A DNA stretch of 7,013 bases. Origin: Gallionella sp. (GTDB taxonomy: Bacteria; Pseudomonadota; Gammaproteobacteria; Burkholderiales; Gallionellaceae). A model generated the notes under the pieces. It saw only the letters and a list, made by a program, of their open reading frames with translations. It had not been told where the DNA came from and did no database searches. Shown in pieces: positions 1 through 6,959 of this stretch (position 1 is its first letter; the number at the start of each line of letters is the position of its first letter). The position numbers and the translations under genes were made by a program. The stretch lies in the NCBI GenBank assembly GCA_025362155.1, contig JANYHX010000171.1:1-7013 (forward strand). Reading direction: 5' to 3'.

Positions 1-240
1 GGCGGCAATACCCCATTCTTTTTTAAACGGGTACACGGTGCCGTTTTTGCCGAAGCCGGGAACGCATGGGACGATGTATTTAATCGCAAGGATTTGAAGC
101 GATCAGTGGGGGCCGAGGCCAGTCTGGACATGACGTTGAGCTATTTCCTGCCCCTCACGGTGCGCATAGGGCTGTACAAGGCGCTGGACGACCAGCGCGA
201 GAAAACCATGGTCGTCAGTATCTGGGCGGCATTGTTTTAA
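1..240 (+). CDS. C-terminal end of an outer-membrane beta-barrel protein (partial)
   Basis: The frame is open from the first base to the TAA at 238-240 and gives 79 residues; the start lies before the window. The fragment has the alternating hydrophobic pattern of amphipathic beta-strands (GAVFAEAGNAWDD, then SVGAEASLDMTLSYF and LPLTVRIGLYKALDD). It ends in a strand with a C-terminal phenylalanine (VVSIWAALF), the classic signal by which the BAM complex recognises outer-membrane proteins. The FAEAGNAW and SVGAE segments recall the last strands of the D15/Omp85 surface-antigen barrel, which can also be fused to a WD40-like/TolB-like propeller. The exact family cannot be fixed from 79 residues. 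It is transcribed in the same direction as rplM but is separated from it by a promoter, so it is probably a separate unit. Confidence 0.75.
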   Translation, partial: GGNTPFFFKRVHGAVFAEAGNAWDDVFNRKDLKRSVGAEASLDMTLSYFLPLTVRIGLYKALDDQREKTMVVSIWAALF

Positions 241-284
241 CCAATGTTTTACCCTGCTTGCACCCATAGACAAAAGCAACCCCG

Positions 285-301
285 AAGCATTATCGATGCT
301 T
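285..301 (+). other. Short hairpin downstream of the beta-barrel gene
   Basis: AAGCAT (285-290) and ATGCTT (296-301) form a perfect 6-bp stem around a 5-base loop. No T-tract follows, so it is not a standard intrinsic terminator. It sits between the stop of the upstream gene and the rplM promoter, and could protect or help end the upstream transcript. A chance inverted repeat is also possible. Confidence 0.25.
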
Positions 302-310
302 AAATAGCGT

Positions 311-348
311 TTGACAGTGACGGGTGCGCTGCAATAGAATGCGCGCCC
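311..348 (+). promoter_or_regulatory. Sigma-70 promoter of the rplM-rpsI operon with GC-rich discriminator
   Basis: A perfect -35 box TTGACA (311-316) is followed by an 18-base spacer and a -10 box TAGAAT (335-340, five of six consensus bases). Transcription would start near 347, leaving a leader of about 44 bases before the rplM ATG. The bases just after the -10 box are GCGCGCCC (341-348), a GC-rich discriminator of the kind found at ribosomal promoters repressed by ppGpp and DksA in the stringent response. Boxes and spacing are seen directly; the regulatory reading is inferred from known rRNA and r-protein promoters. Confidence 0.8.
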
Positions 349-377
349 TTCGAGGTTTACTTACTTATTGAATTTTT

Positions 378-381
378 AGGA
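378..381 (+). promoter_or_regulatory. Ribosome binding site deciding the rplM start
   Basis: AGGA at 378-381 lies 9 bases before the ATG at 391 but only 3 bases before the in-frame GTG at 385. The spacing favours the ATG, which also gives the usual MKTFSAK N-terminus of betaproteobacterial L13. Confidence 0.7.
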
Positions 382-390
382 ATTGTGGCT

Positions 391-828
391 ATGAAAACAT
401 TTTCCGCTAAAGCGCAGGAAGTTCAGCACGACTGGCTTCTGGTTGACGCCGCAGATCAGGTGCTGGGCCGCTTGGCTGCACAGATCGCCGCGCGTTTGCG
501 TGGCAAGCACAAGGCGATTTACACCCCGCACGTGGACACTGGCGACTTCGTTGTCGTGGTCAACGCGGAAAAGCTGCGCGTGACCGGTAACAAGACTGAA
601 GCCAAGTTATATCATCGCCACACGACTTATCCCGGCGGTTTGTACACGACCAACTTTGCCAAGATGCAAGCGCGTCATCCCAGCCGCGTTTTGGAAAAGG
701 CCGTCAAGGGCATGTTGCCGAAAGGCCCGCTGGGCTATGCAATGCTGCGCAAGATGAAGGTGTATGCCGGTGCGGCACATCCGCATGAAGCGCAGCAACC
801 GAAACCCGTTAATTTGTTGAAGGCATAA
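391..828 (+). CDS. rplM: 50S ribosomal protein L13
   Basis: This is ribosomal protein L13, an early-assembly 23S rRNA-binding protein of the large subunit. From the ATG at 391 it is 145 residues (E. coli has 142). Recognisable blocks are the N-terminal [17 protein letters not shown] core (about residues 20-30), [18 protein letters not shown] (38-54) and the L13 signature [20 protein letters not shown] (105-124), followed by the [10 protein letters not shown] tail. An in-frame GTG at 385 would add two residues (MA), but its spacing from the AGGA site is too short, so ATG 391 is preferred. It is the first gene of a two-gene operon with rpsI 6 bases downstream, the usual L13-S9 pairing across bacteria. 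In E. coli L13 represses its own operon through the mRNA leader; whether that applies to this short leader cannot be seen. Confidence 0.98.
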   Translation: MKTFSAKAQEVQHDWLLVDAADQVLGRLAAQIAARLRGKHKAIYTPHVDTGDFVVVVNAEKLRVTGNKTEAKLYHRHTTYPGGLYTTNFAKMQARHPSRVLEKAVKGMLPKGPLGYAMLRKMKVYAGAAHPHEAQQPKPVNLLKA

Positions 829-834
829 TTAATT

Positions 835-1227
835 ATGAGCGTCAGTTATAACTATGGAACCGGTCGCCGCAAGAGTGCGGTGGCACGTGTGTTTATGAAG
901 GCCGGCAAGGGCGACATTGTGGTAAATGACAAGCCAGTGGATGTATTCTTCTCTCGCGAGACCGGGCGTATGGTCGTGCGTCAGCCGCTGACTCTGACTG
1001 AAACGCTGGGCAAGTTTGACATCATGGTGAACGTCTCCGGTGGTGGCGAGTCCGGTCAAGCCGGTGCAGTTCGTCACGGTATCACCCGTGCGCTGATTGA
1101 CTATGATGCTACTTTCAAAACGGTATTGAAACAGGCCGGATTAGTGACCCGCGATGCGCGTGAAGTAGAGCGTAAAAAAGTTGGCCTGCGCAAGGCGCGC
1201 CGCAGGAAACAATTCTCCAAACGTTAA
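835..1227 (+). CDS. rpsI: 30S ribosomal protein S9
   Basis: This is ribosomal protein S9 of the small-subunit head, 130 residues, the same length as in E. coli. It shows the N-terminal [13 protein letters not shown] block (residues 7-19), the S9 signature [19 protein letters not shown] (69-87) and the basic C-terminal tail ending in SKR. In the ribosome that tail reaches the P site and contacts the tRNA anticodon stem-loop. The ATG at 835 is 6 bases after the rplM stop, with a modest AAGG sequence (820-823) inside the end of rplM, so translational coupling to L13 is likely. A strong terminator 24 bases downstream ends the operon. Confidence 0.98.
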   Translation: MSVSYNYGTGRRKSAVARVFMKAGKGDIVVNDKPVDVFFSRETGRMVVRQPLTLTETLGKFDIMVNVSGGGESGQAGAVRHGITRALIDYDATFKTVLKQAGLVTRDAREVERKKVGLRKARRRKQFSKR

Positions 1228-1250
1228 TGCCCATGTTAAGATTGGGATAG

Positions 1251-1277
1251 AAAAAAGCCGCCTCAGGGCGGCTTTTT
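1251..1277 (+). terminator. Intrinsic terminator after rpsI
   Basis: GCCGCC (1257-1262) pairs perfectly with GGCGGC (1267-1272) around the tetraloop TCAG. The stem can extend by five A-T pairs using the A-run before it (1252-1256) and the T-run after it (1273-1277), giving up to 11 bp. The T-tract on the plus strand makes it a textbook Rho-independent terminator for rplM-rpsI. The A-run on the other side would let it work on the minus strand too, but no minus-strand gene reads into it. Confidence 0.93.
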
Positions 1278-1287
1278 CATTTTGTTG

Positions 1288-1293
1288 TAGAAT
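1288..1293 (+). promoter_or_regulatory. Possible -10 element of an argC promoter
   Basis: TAGAAT at 1288-1293 matches the -10 box of the rplM promoter exactly and lies just after the rpsI terminator, 26 bases before the argC ATG. The -35 position falls inside the terminator hairpin and shows no TTGACA-like hexamer. Some promoter is expected here because the preceding terminator is strong, but this assignment rests mainly on the -10 box. Confidence 0.35.
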
Positions 1294-1319
1294 GCCCAGC
1301 CTTTTTTAAGGAAGCTGCA

Positions 1320-2348
1320 ATGATCAAAGTTGGTATAGTTGGCGGAACAGGCTACACCGGTGTCGAACTGCTGCGGCTGTTGGCTGCGCATCCCCAGGTA
1401 GTTTTGCAGGTCATTACTTCGCGTGCCGATGCCGGTACGCGAGTCTATCAAATGTTCCCCAGCCTGCGCGGATTCGTTGATCTGGCGTTCACCCATCCCG
1501 ATCAGGCGCAGCTGGAGAAATGTGATCTGGTGTTCTTTGCCACGCCGAATGGAATCGCGATGCAGCAAGTGCGCGTATTGCTCAATGCGGGTGTGAAGGT
1601 GATCGATCTGGCAGCGGACTTTCGCTTGCAGGATATTGCCTCATGGGAAAAATGGTACGGCATGCCGCACGCCTGCCCGGATCTGGTTGCCGAAGCAGTA
1701 TATGGCTTACCGGAAGTGAACCGTGCGCAAATCAAAGCGGCGCGGCTGGTAGCCAACCCTGGCTGCTATCCCACCGCAGTGCAATTAGGCTTTATCCCGC
1801 TACTTGAAGCAGGCGTGATTGAGCCGAATAGCTTGATTGCAGATGCCAAGTCGGGGGTGTCTGGGGCCGGACGCAAGCTGGAAATGGGTAATTTATTTTC
1901 CGAAGCTTCAGATAATTTCAAAGCCTACGGGGTGGCAGGCCATCGGCATTTGCCGGAAATAAAACAGGGCCTGGCGCGCGCGGCCAAAAAAGAAATTGGC
2001 CTGACCTTCGTGCCGCATCTCACCCCTATGAATCGCGGTATTCATGCCACGTTGTATGGTAGGCTGAGTCGCGAAGCGGATTTACAGGCTCTGTTCGAAC
2101 AGCGTTATACCAACGAGCCGTTCGTAGATGTCATGCCCGCAGGCAGTCTTCCCGAGACGCGTTCAGTACGTGGTGCAAATCATTGTCGCATAGCGGTGTA
2201 CCGGCCGCAGGGCGGCGATACGGTGGTGGTATTGTCGGTAATCGATAATCTGGTCAAGGGCGCGGCAGGCCAGGCGGTGCAGAATATGAATATCATGTTT
2301 GGTTTACCGGAAACCACCGCCTTGAACAACATCCCGTTATTGCCCTGA
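1320..2348 (+). CDS. argC: N-acetyl-gamma-glutamyl-phosphate reductase
   Basis: ArgC catalyses the NADPH-dependent reduction of N-acetyl-glutamyl-5-phosphate to N-acetylglutamate-5-semialdehyde, the third step of arginine (and ornithine) synthesis in the cytoplasm. The 342 residues match the type 1 ArgC length. The N-terminal Rossmann loop is [15 protein letters not shown] (residues 7-21). The catalytic cysteine is Cys149 in the motif NPGCYPT (146-152), and the conserved GHRHLPEI segment (207-214) supplies the active-site histidine region. AKSGVSGAG (176-184) and [10 protein letters not shown] (231-240) are further family blocks. The ATG at 1320 has an AAGGA site (1308-1312) 7 bases upstream. 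It lies downstream of the rpsI terminator and starts a compact group with the coiled-coil gene, the bactofilin and erpA. No ArgR operator was recognised. Confidence 0.97.
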   Translation: MIKVGIVGGTGYTGVELLRLLAAHPQVVLQVITSRADAGTRVYQMFPSLRGFVDLAFTHPDQAQLEKCDLVFFATPNGIAMQQVRVLLNAGVKVIDLAADFRLQDIASWEKWYGMPHACPDLVAEAVYGLPEVNRAQIKAARLVANPGCYPTAVQLGFIPLLEAGVIEPNSLIADAKSGVSGAGRKLEMGNLFSEASDNFKAYGVAGHRHLPEIKQGLARAAKKEIGLTFVPHLTPMNRGIHATLYGRLSREADLQALFEQRYTNEPFVDVMPAGSLPETRSVRGANHCRIAVYRPQGGDTVVVLSVIDNLVKGAAGQAVQNMNIMFGLPETTALNNIPLLP

Positions 2349-2349
2349 T

Positions 2350-3099
2350 ATGTGGCGCGGAGTCGAACGCAGAGTGGAACGCAGATTCAGCATTTCCGCA
2401 CCGCACATGTCAGTGCGGCCACATATTGCCTGGTATGTGCGCTGGGGCATGATGTTGCCGTTTGTGCTCGCGGCAATCGCTTTGGCTTGGTGGGCTTATG
2501 ATAATGGTTTGGAGCTGGCAGGTTTTCACCGCGGCCAAGCGGAACAGCAATTATCCAAGCTGCATGAACAGGTGGCCAAGTTGGCGACTGAAAATGCGCA
2601 ATTTAGCGACAAGCTTGCGCAATATGAACGAGAAATTCAAATCAAACAGGCCAGTAATCAAGCGACTAGCGAGCAATTAAAGAATCTGGCGGATGAAAAT
2701 ATACATTTGCAGGAAGATTTGGTATTTTTTCAGAACCTCACGGCGACCAGTGGCAAGGAAGGTGAGCTGGGAGTACATCGTTTAACATTGGAGCATGACA
2801 AGATGCCCGGCGAATATCATCTGCGCATGTTGCTGGTGCAGAGCGGACAGCGCGCCAAGACGTTTAGTGGCAGTTATCAACTGATCGCTACGGTAAAGGA
2901 AAATGGTCAGAGCGCCACCCAGGTGTTTCCCCAGGATGAAGCTGGAAATGCCCAATTTAAGCTCAGCTTCAGGTATTATCGGCGTGTTGAACAAAACATC
3001 CAGTTGCCCCCGGATGCGCAATTGGAAAATGTGCAGGTACGCATCTTCGAACAAGGTGTAACCGAGCCAAAAGTACGGCAGAACGTCAGCCTCTCATAA
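2350..3099 (+). CDS. Membrane-anchored coiled-coil protein, DUF6776-like
   Basis: The function is unknown. The 249-residue protein has a basic N-terminus (VERRVERR), one hydrophobic segment at about residues 33-50 (MMLPFVLAAIALAWWAY), a charged Gln/Glu-rich helix of about residues 62-128 with coiled-coil character, and a beta-rich C-terminal domain of about residues 140-245. This is a type II inner-membrane layout with most of the chain in the periplasm. It resembles the DUF6776 family found in beta- and gammaproteobacteria near argC and erpA, but I recall that link rather than having searched it. The ATG at 2350 is 1 base after the argC stop and has no clear ribosome site, so coupling to argC is likely. 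The ATG at 2407 (Met20) would keep the membrane segment and is a realistic alternative start. The bactofilin gene 14 bases downstream suggests a joint envelope role. Confidence 0.8.
   Translation: MWRGVERRVERRFSISAPHMSVRPHIAWYVRWGMMLPFVLAAIALAWWAYDNGLELAGFHRGQAEQQLSKLHEQVAKLATENAQFSDKLAQYEREIQIKQASNQATSEQLKNLADENIHLQEDLVFFQNLTATSGKEGELGVHRLTLEHDKMPGEYHLRMLLVQSGQRAKTFSGSYQLIATVKENGQSATQVFPQDEAGNAQFKLSFRYYRRVEQNIQLPPDAQLENVQVRIFEQGVTEPKVRQNVSLS
2362..2385 (+). repeat. 12-base tandem duplication at the start of the coiled-coil gene
   Basis: GTCGAACGCAGA (2362-2373) is followed directly by GTGGAACGCAGA (2374-2385), two copies differing at one base. They encode VERR-VERR in the basic N-terminus ahead of the membrane segment. 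If the true start is the ATG at 2407, the repeat is not translated. Confidence 0.8.
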
Positions 3100-3113
3100 G
3101 CCAAGGAGCCAAA

Positions 3114-3521
3114 ATGTTCAGTAAAAAACACACTAAACCACAGACCCAGATTGATTCGTTGATCGGAGCAGGTACCAGCATTGATGGCAATTTAAATTTC
3201 AGCGGCGGATTACGTATTGATGGTCGGGTCAATGGTAATGTGGTCGCGGCGCAGGGCAAGCCGAGTACGCTGGTATTAAGCGAACATGGGCAGGTAAATG
3301 GTGAGGTCAATGTCACCCATTTGATCATTAATGGTTCCATCAGCGGTCCGGTGTTCGCCAGTGAATATATGGAACTACAGAGCAAAGCCAAGGTCAATGG
3401 AGACGTACATTACACCACGCTGGAAATTCAATTGGGCGCAATTGTTGATGGGCGAATGATACATAACAGCACTTCCACCCAGGACAAGGTAGTTGCGTTT
3501 AAAACGAGTAATGGCGAATAA
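3114..3521 (+). CDS. Bactofilin (polymer-forming cytoskeletal protein)
   Basis: This is a small bactofilin (DUF583 family), 135 residues. Bactofilins polymerise without nucleotide into filaments or patches at the inner face of the cytoplasmic membrane and recruit cell-wall or polarity proteins. The core of about residues 20-118 shows the regular short-strand repeat of a right-handed beta-helix: SIDGNLNFSGGLRIDGRVNG, then LSEHGQVNGEVNV, LIINGSISGPV, SKAKVNGDVHY and LGAIVDGRM. The tails are short and polar, and there is no transmembrane segment. The N-terminus MFSKK resembles the membrane-targeting MFSK motif described for Caulobacter BacA. The ATG at 3114 has a strong AAGGAG site (3103-3108) 5 bases upstream. 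It sits between the coiled-coil membrane gene (14-base gap) and erpA (18-base gap), so co-transcription is likely. Confidence 0.93.
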   Translation: MFSKKHTKPQTQIDSLIGAGTSIDGNLNFSGGLRIDGRVNGNVVAAQGKPSTLVLSEHGQVNGEVNVTHLIINGSISGPVFASEYMELQSKAKVNGDVHYTTLEIQLGAIVDGRMIHNSTSTQDKVVAFKTSNGE

Positions 3522-3526
3522 TTTTT

Positions 3527-3531
3527 AGGAG
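3527..3531 (+). promoter_or_regulatory. Ribosome binding site deciding the erpA start
   Basis: AGGAG at 3527-3531 lies 8 bases before the ATG at 3540. The later in-frame ATGs at 3549, 3558, 3573 and 3588 have no comparable site at proper spacing. This supports the longer protein that includes the TEM repeats. Confidence 0.75.
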
Positions 3532-3539
3532 CAAAATTA

Positions 3540-3935
3540 ATGAATGCAATGACTGAAATGCCCGTGACCGAAATGCTGGCTACTGAAATGCCAGGAACTC
3601 AAACACCTGACCCCTTGGTGTTTAGCGACAATGCTGCTAACAAGGTTAAGCAATTGATCGAGGAAGAAGGCAACCCCGACCTCAAACTACGCGTATTTGT
3701 CAGCGGCGGCGGCTGCTCCGGTTTTCAGTATGGATTTACTTTTGATGAAGTCACCAACGAAGATGACACCGTGTTGAACAAAAACGGCGTGCAATTGTTG
3801 ATCGACCCGATGAGTTTCCAGTATTTGGTAGGGGCGGAAATCGACTATCAGGAAAATCTGGAAGGCGCGCAGTTTGTTATCAAAAATCCGAATGCAACCA
3901 GCACTTGCGGCTGTGGCTCCTCATTCTCTGCCTGA
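3540..3935 (+). CDS. erpA: A-type iron-sulfur carrier / insertion protein ErpA
   Basis: ErpA accepts Fe-S clusters from the ISC or SUF scaffold and delivers them to apo-enzymes in the cytoplasm, for example in isoprenoid synthesis and respiration. The 131-residue protein contains the A-type fold from about residue 25: [19 protein letters not shown], then [13 protein letters not shown], and the C-terminal [10 protein letters not shown]. The three cluster ligands are Cys59, Cys123 and Cys125 in the C-x63-C-x-C arrangement of this family. The core looks like ErpA rather than IscA. The protein is about 15 residues longer at the N-terminus than usual ErpA (about 115 residues) because of a short TEM repeat. 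It is the last gene of the argC group and converges with uvrA. Confidence 0.95.
   Translation: MNAMTEMPVTEMLATEMPGTQTPDPLVFSDNAANKVKQLIEEEGNPDLKLRVFVSGGGCSGFQYGFTFDEVTNEDDTVLNKNGVQLLIDPMSFQYLVGAEIDYQENLEGAQFVIKNPNATSTCGCGSSFSA
3552..3596 (+). repeat. 15-base, three-copy tandem repeat in the erpA 5' end
   Basis: Three 15-base units begin at 3552, 3567 and 3582. They share ACTGAAATG (ACCGAAATG in the second) and diverge in the last six bases. They encode [10 protein letters not shown] and TEMPG at residues 5-19, ahead of the conserved ErpA fold. Each unit carries an ATG in frame. Confidence 0.85.
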
Positions 3936-3952
3936 TTTCCAATCTGGAGCGA

Positions 3953-4009
3953 GGGTACCGGAACAATAATTCAGGCAAGAAGTCCGATACCCTGCTTGCA
4001 CAGCAAGCA
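3953..4009. terminator. Two abutting hairpins between convergent erpA and uvrA
   Basis: GGGTACCGGA (3953-3962) pairs with TCCGATACCC (3983-3992) with one mismatch across a 20-base loop. It is followed immediately by TGCTTGC (3993-3999) pairing perfectly with GCAAGCA (4003-4009) across a 3-base loop. They fill most of the 76 bases between the erpA stop and the uvrA stop, where termination or mRNA 3'-end protection is expected on both strands. Neither side has a proper T-tract, so termination by the intrinsic mechanism would be weak and Rho may be needed. The structures are seen directly; the role is inferred. Confidence 0.5.
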
Positions 4010-4011
4010 AG

Positions 4012-6831
4012 TTATTTCTCCAGCGCCTGCTTCAAATATTCCCCTGTTACGCTGTTTTCATTTTGCGCGATATCCTTGGGAGAGCCTTCCGCAATAATGC
4101 GCCCCCCGCCATCCCCCCCTTCCGGCCCGAGGTCTATTACCCAGTCGGCGGTTTTAATCACATCAAGGTTATGTTCGATCACCACCACGGTGTTGCCCTG
4201 ATCGCGCAGCTTGTGGATTACCTTGAGCAATAGCGCGATGTCGTGAAAATGCAGGCCGGTGGTAGGTTCATCGAGGATATACAGCGTGCGACCCGTGTCT
4301 CGCTTTGATAATTCCAGCGAGAGTTTCACACGCTGCGCTTCACCGCCGGAGAGTGTGGTGGCAGATTGTCCCAGCGTGATGTAGCCCAGACCCACATCAA
4401 GCAGGGTTTGCAGCTTACGCGCGATAAGCGGCACTGGCTTAAAAAATTCATGCGCTTGCTCGACTGTCATCTGCAATATCTGATGGACGTTCTTGCCCTT
4501 GTAATTAATCTCCAGAGTCTCACGGTTATAGCGTTGGCTGTGACACACATCGCAGGGCACATACACATCAGGCAAAAAGTGCATCTCCACCTTGATCATG
4601 CCGTCGCCCTGACAGGATTCGCAGCGTCCGCCCTTAACATTGAACGAAAAGCGTCCCGGTCCGTAGCCGCGTTCGCGCGATGACGGCACACCTGCGAACA
4701 GCTCACGGATCGGCGTGAACAGACCAGTGTAGGTCGCCGGGTTGGAACGCGGGGTGCGTCCTATCGGGCTTTGGTCGACGTTAATCACCTTGTCGAAAAA
4801 TTCCAGCCCGGTGATTTCGGCGTGAGGCGCAGGTTCGGTGTTGCTGCCGTACAAATGTTGCGCTACAGCGGGATATAGCGTGTCGTTGATCAGCGTGGAT
4901 TTCCCGGAACCGGATACGCCCGTGACACACACCATTAATCCGACCGGCAGATTCAGCGTGACTTCTTTTAGATTGTTGCCGCTCGCGCCAATGATTTGCA
5001 TCATCCGTTCCGGGTCAGGCGTGAGAAATTTTTTGGGCATCGGGATGCTGCGACGGCCGGTCAAATAATCGGCCGTCAGCGAATCCCTGTTTTGGCAAAT
5101 TTCCTCCGGCGTGCCCTGCGCCACGATCAGGCCGCCGTGTTCACCCGCCCCCGGCCCCATGTCCACCACATGATCGGCGGCAAGGATCGCCTCTTCATCG
5201 TGTTCCACCACGATCACGCTATTGCCCATGTCACGCAATTTTTTCAAGGTAGTCAACAGGCGGTCGTTGTCGCGTTGATGCAGACCGATGGAAGGCTCAT
5301 CCAGCACATACATCACGCCGGTCAAGCCGGAGCCTATCTGCGAGGCCAGCCGGATGCGCTGCGCCTCGCCGCCGGACAAGGTCTCGGCAGAGCGTTCCAG
5401 CGACAAATATTCCAGCCCGACGTTGTTCAGAAAAGTTAACCGGCTGGCAATTTCATGCACGATTTTTTCCGCAATCACCTGCTTATGTCCGATCAGCTTC
5501 AGAGTCTGAAAAAAAGTCAGCGCCTGCTTCAAGGGCAGCGCGCTGATCTCATACAGGTTCTTGTCTGCGACGCGCACATGGCGCGCTTCCAGTCGCAGAC
5601 GCGTGCCTTTGCATTCCGGGCAGGTGCAGCTATTCAGATATTTTGCCAACTCCTCGCGCACCGTGGTGGAGTCGGTTTCCTTGTAGCGGCGTTCCAGGTT
5701 ATGGACTACACCTTCGAAGGCATGTTCGCGTGACGTCGGTTTACCGCGCTCATTCAAATATTGAAAGGCGATGGTTGTTCTGCCGCTGCCATATAAAATT
5801 ACCTGCTGGATATGCTCCGGCAGGCTATCGAAGGATTGCTCAATATCGAATTCATAATGTTTGGCCAGCCCGGCGAGCAACTGGTGATAAAATTGGTTGC
5901 GCCTGTCCCAGCCCTTGATTGCGCCGGAACTTAATGAGAGGGCAGGAAAAGCGACGATACGTTTGGGATCGAAAAAGCTGATGTTGCCGAGTCCATCGCA
6001 TTTCGGGCAAGCACCCATCGGGTTATTGAACGAGAACAAACGCGGTTCCAATTCCGGCAAAGAGTAGTTGCAAATCGGGCAGGAGAATTTTGCCGAGAAC
6101 ATGTGTTCCTGCCCCGTATCCATCTCAACGGCAATGGCGCGGCCATCCGCATGGCGCAAGGCAGTCTCGAACGATTCGGCCAGGCGCTGCTTGGCCTCCC
6201 CATTGACTTTCAGCCTGTCTACCACGATCTCGACTGTATGCTTTTTGGTTTTCTGCAAGGTCGGCAATGCGTCCATCTCATATACCTTGCCGTTGATACG
6301 CAAACGCGTGAAACCCTGCGCGCGCAACTCGTCGAACAGATCCAGCTGCTCACCTTTACGTTCCACCACCAAGGGAGAAAGAATCATGATCTTTGTGTCT
6401 ACGGGTAATTGCAGCACATGATCCACCATCTGTCCCACGCTCTGCGCCTGCAACAACAAATTGTGCTCGGGGCAATAGGGGTCGCCGGCGCGCGCGAATA
6501 GCAGGCGCAGGTAATCGTGTATTTCAGTGACGGTGCCAACGGTGGAGCGCGGGTTGTGCGAGGTGGCTTTCTGCTCGATGGCAATTGCGGGCGACAAGCC
6601 TTCGATCAAATCCACATCCGGTTTTTCCATCAGCTGTAAAAATTGCCGTGCGTAGGCGGACAATGACTCCACATAGCGACGCTGTCCTTCGGCATACAAG
6701 GTGTCAAAGGCAAGTGAGGACTTACCGGAACCCGATAAACCGGTGATCACCACCAGCTTGTGGCGTGGCAAATCAAGGCTGATATTTTTTAAATTATGGG
6801 TGCGAGCACCGCGTATCCGTATCTCTTCCAT
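4012..6831 (-). CDS. uvrA: Excinuclease ABC subunit A (UvrA)
   Basis: UvrA is the damage-sensing ATPase of nucleotide excision repair; as a dimer it finds distorted DNA and loads UvrB. The 939 residues are full length (E. coli 940). Both ABC modules are intact. Module 1 has Walker A GLSGSGKS (31-38), signature LSGGEAQR (485-492) and Walker B with YVLDEP (508-513). Module 2 has Walker [10 protein letters not shown] (638-646), signature LSGGEAQR (827-834) and Walker [12 protein letters not shown] (851-861). Zinc ligands are Cys251, Cys254, Cys275 and Cys278 in the first module and Cys737, Cys740, Cys760 and Cys763 in the second. A further CTCPEC cluster lies at 402-407. The start ATG (complement of 6829-6831) gives the usual [16 protein letters not shown] opening, although no strong ribosome site precedes it. 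I see no LexA box of the CTG-N10-CAG type upstream, so SOS control is not evident. Confidence 0.98.
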   Translation of the reverse strand: MEEIRIRGARTHNLKNISLDLPRHKLVVITGLSGSGKSSLAFDTLYAEGQRRYVESLSAYARQFLQLMEKPDVDLIEGLSPAIAIEQKATSHNPRSTVGTVTEIHDYLRLLFARAGDPYCPEHNLLLQAQSVGQMVDHVLQLPVDTKIMILSPLVVERKGEQLDLFDELRAQGFTRLRINGKVYEMDALPTLQKTKKHTVEIVVDRLKVNGEAKQRLAESFETALRHADGRAIAVEMDTGQEHMFSAKFSCPICNYSLPELEPRLFSFNNPMGACPKCDGLGNISFFDPKRIVAFPALSLSSGAIKGWDRRNQFYHQLLAGLAKHYEFDIEQSFDSLPEHIQQVILYGSGRTTIAFQYLNERGKPTSREHAFEGVVHNLERRYKETDSTTVREELAKYLNSCTCPECKGTRLRLEARHVRVADKNLYEISALPLKQALTFFQTLKLIGHKQVIAEKIVHEIASRLTFLNNVGLEYLSLERSAETLSGGEAQRIRLASQIGSGLTGVMYVLDEPSIGLHQRDNDRLLTTLKKLRDMGNSVIVVEHDEEAILAADHVVDMGPGAGEHGGLIVAQGTPEEICQNRDSLTADYLTGRRSIPMPKKFLTPDPERMMQIIGASGNNLKEVTLNLPVGLMVCVTGVSGSGKSTLINDTLYPAVAQHLYGSNTEPAPHAEITGLEFFDKVINVDQSPIGRTPRSNPATYTGLFTPIRELFAGVPSSRERGYGPGRFSFNVKGGRCESCQGDGMIKVEMHFLPDVYVPCDVCHSQRYNRETLEINYKGKNVHQILQMTVEQAHEFFKPVPLIARKLQTLLDVGLGYITLGQSATTLSGGEAQRVKLSLELSKRDTGRTLYILDEPTTGLHFHDIALLLKVIHKLRDQGNTVVVIEHNLDVIKTADWVIDLGPEGGDGGGRIIAEGSPKDIAQNENSVTGEYLKQALEK

Positions 6832-6873
6832 GCAAACCGTCTTGGCTATCCATTTTGATTGAGGCGACCTGAC

Positions 6874-6902
6874 AGTTTACGCGATTTTTGATGCGTACCC
6901 AA
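6874..6902 (-). promoter_or_regulatory. Candidate uvrA promoter
   Basis: On the minus strand TTGGGT (complement of 6897-6902) and TAAACT (complement of 6874-6879) are separated by exactly 17 bases. They match three and four of six consensus bases. Transcription would start near 6867, about 35 bases before the uvrA ATG. The match is moderate, and the call leans on position and spacing. Confidence 0.4.
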
Positions 6903-6959
6903 CACGATGAAGAGGGGCGATTTCAGCGCTAAATCTAAAGCTGTTAATGGGCTGTTTAC

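Noticed and set aside
385..390. GTG start for rplM two codons upstream
   Set aside because: It is only 3 bases from the AGGA site. The ATG at 391 has 9-base spacing and gives the usual L13 N-terminus.
829..1077. Open frame on the minus strand within rpsI
   Set aside because: It lies antisense to a certain ribosomal gene, has no ribosome site and gives no recognisable protein.
1263..1568. Open frame on the minus strand across the argC start
   Set aside because: It overlaps the rpsI terminator and the conserved ArgC Rossmann region; it is a shadow of argC.
2462..2680. Second plus-strand frame inside the coiled-coil gene
   Set aside because: It is a +1-shifted shadow. The main frame shows the coherent membrane segment, coiled coil and beta domain.
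3905..4201. Plus-strand frame running from the erpA end into uvrA
   Set aside because: It overlaps the conserved ErpA CGC motif in another frame and is antisense to the conserved end of UvrA.
4996..5439. 147-residue plus-strand frame opposite uvrA
   Set aside because: It is antisense to intact ABC motifs of UvrA. The long open frame follows from codon bias on the opposite strand.
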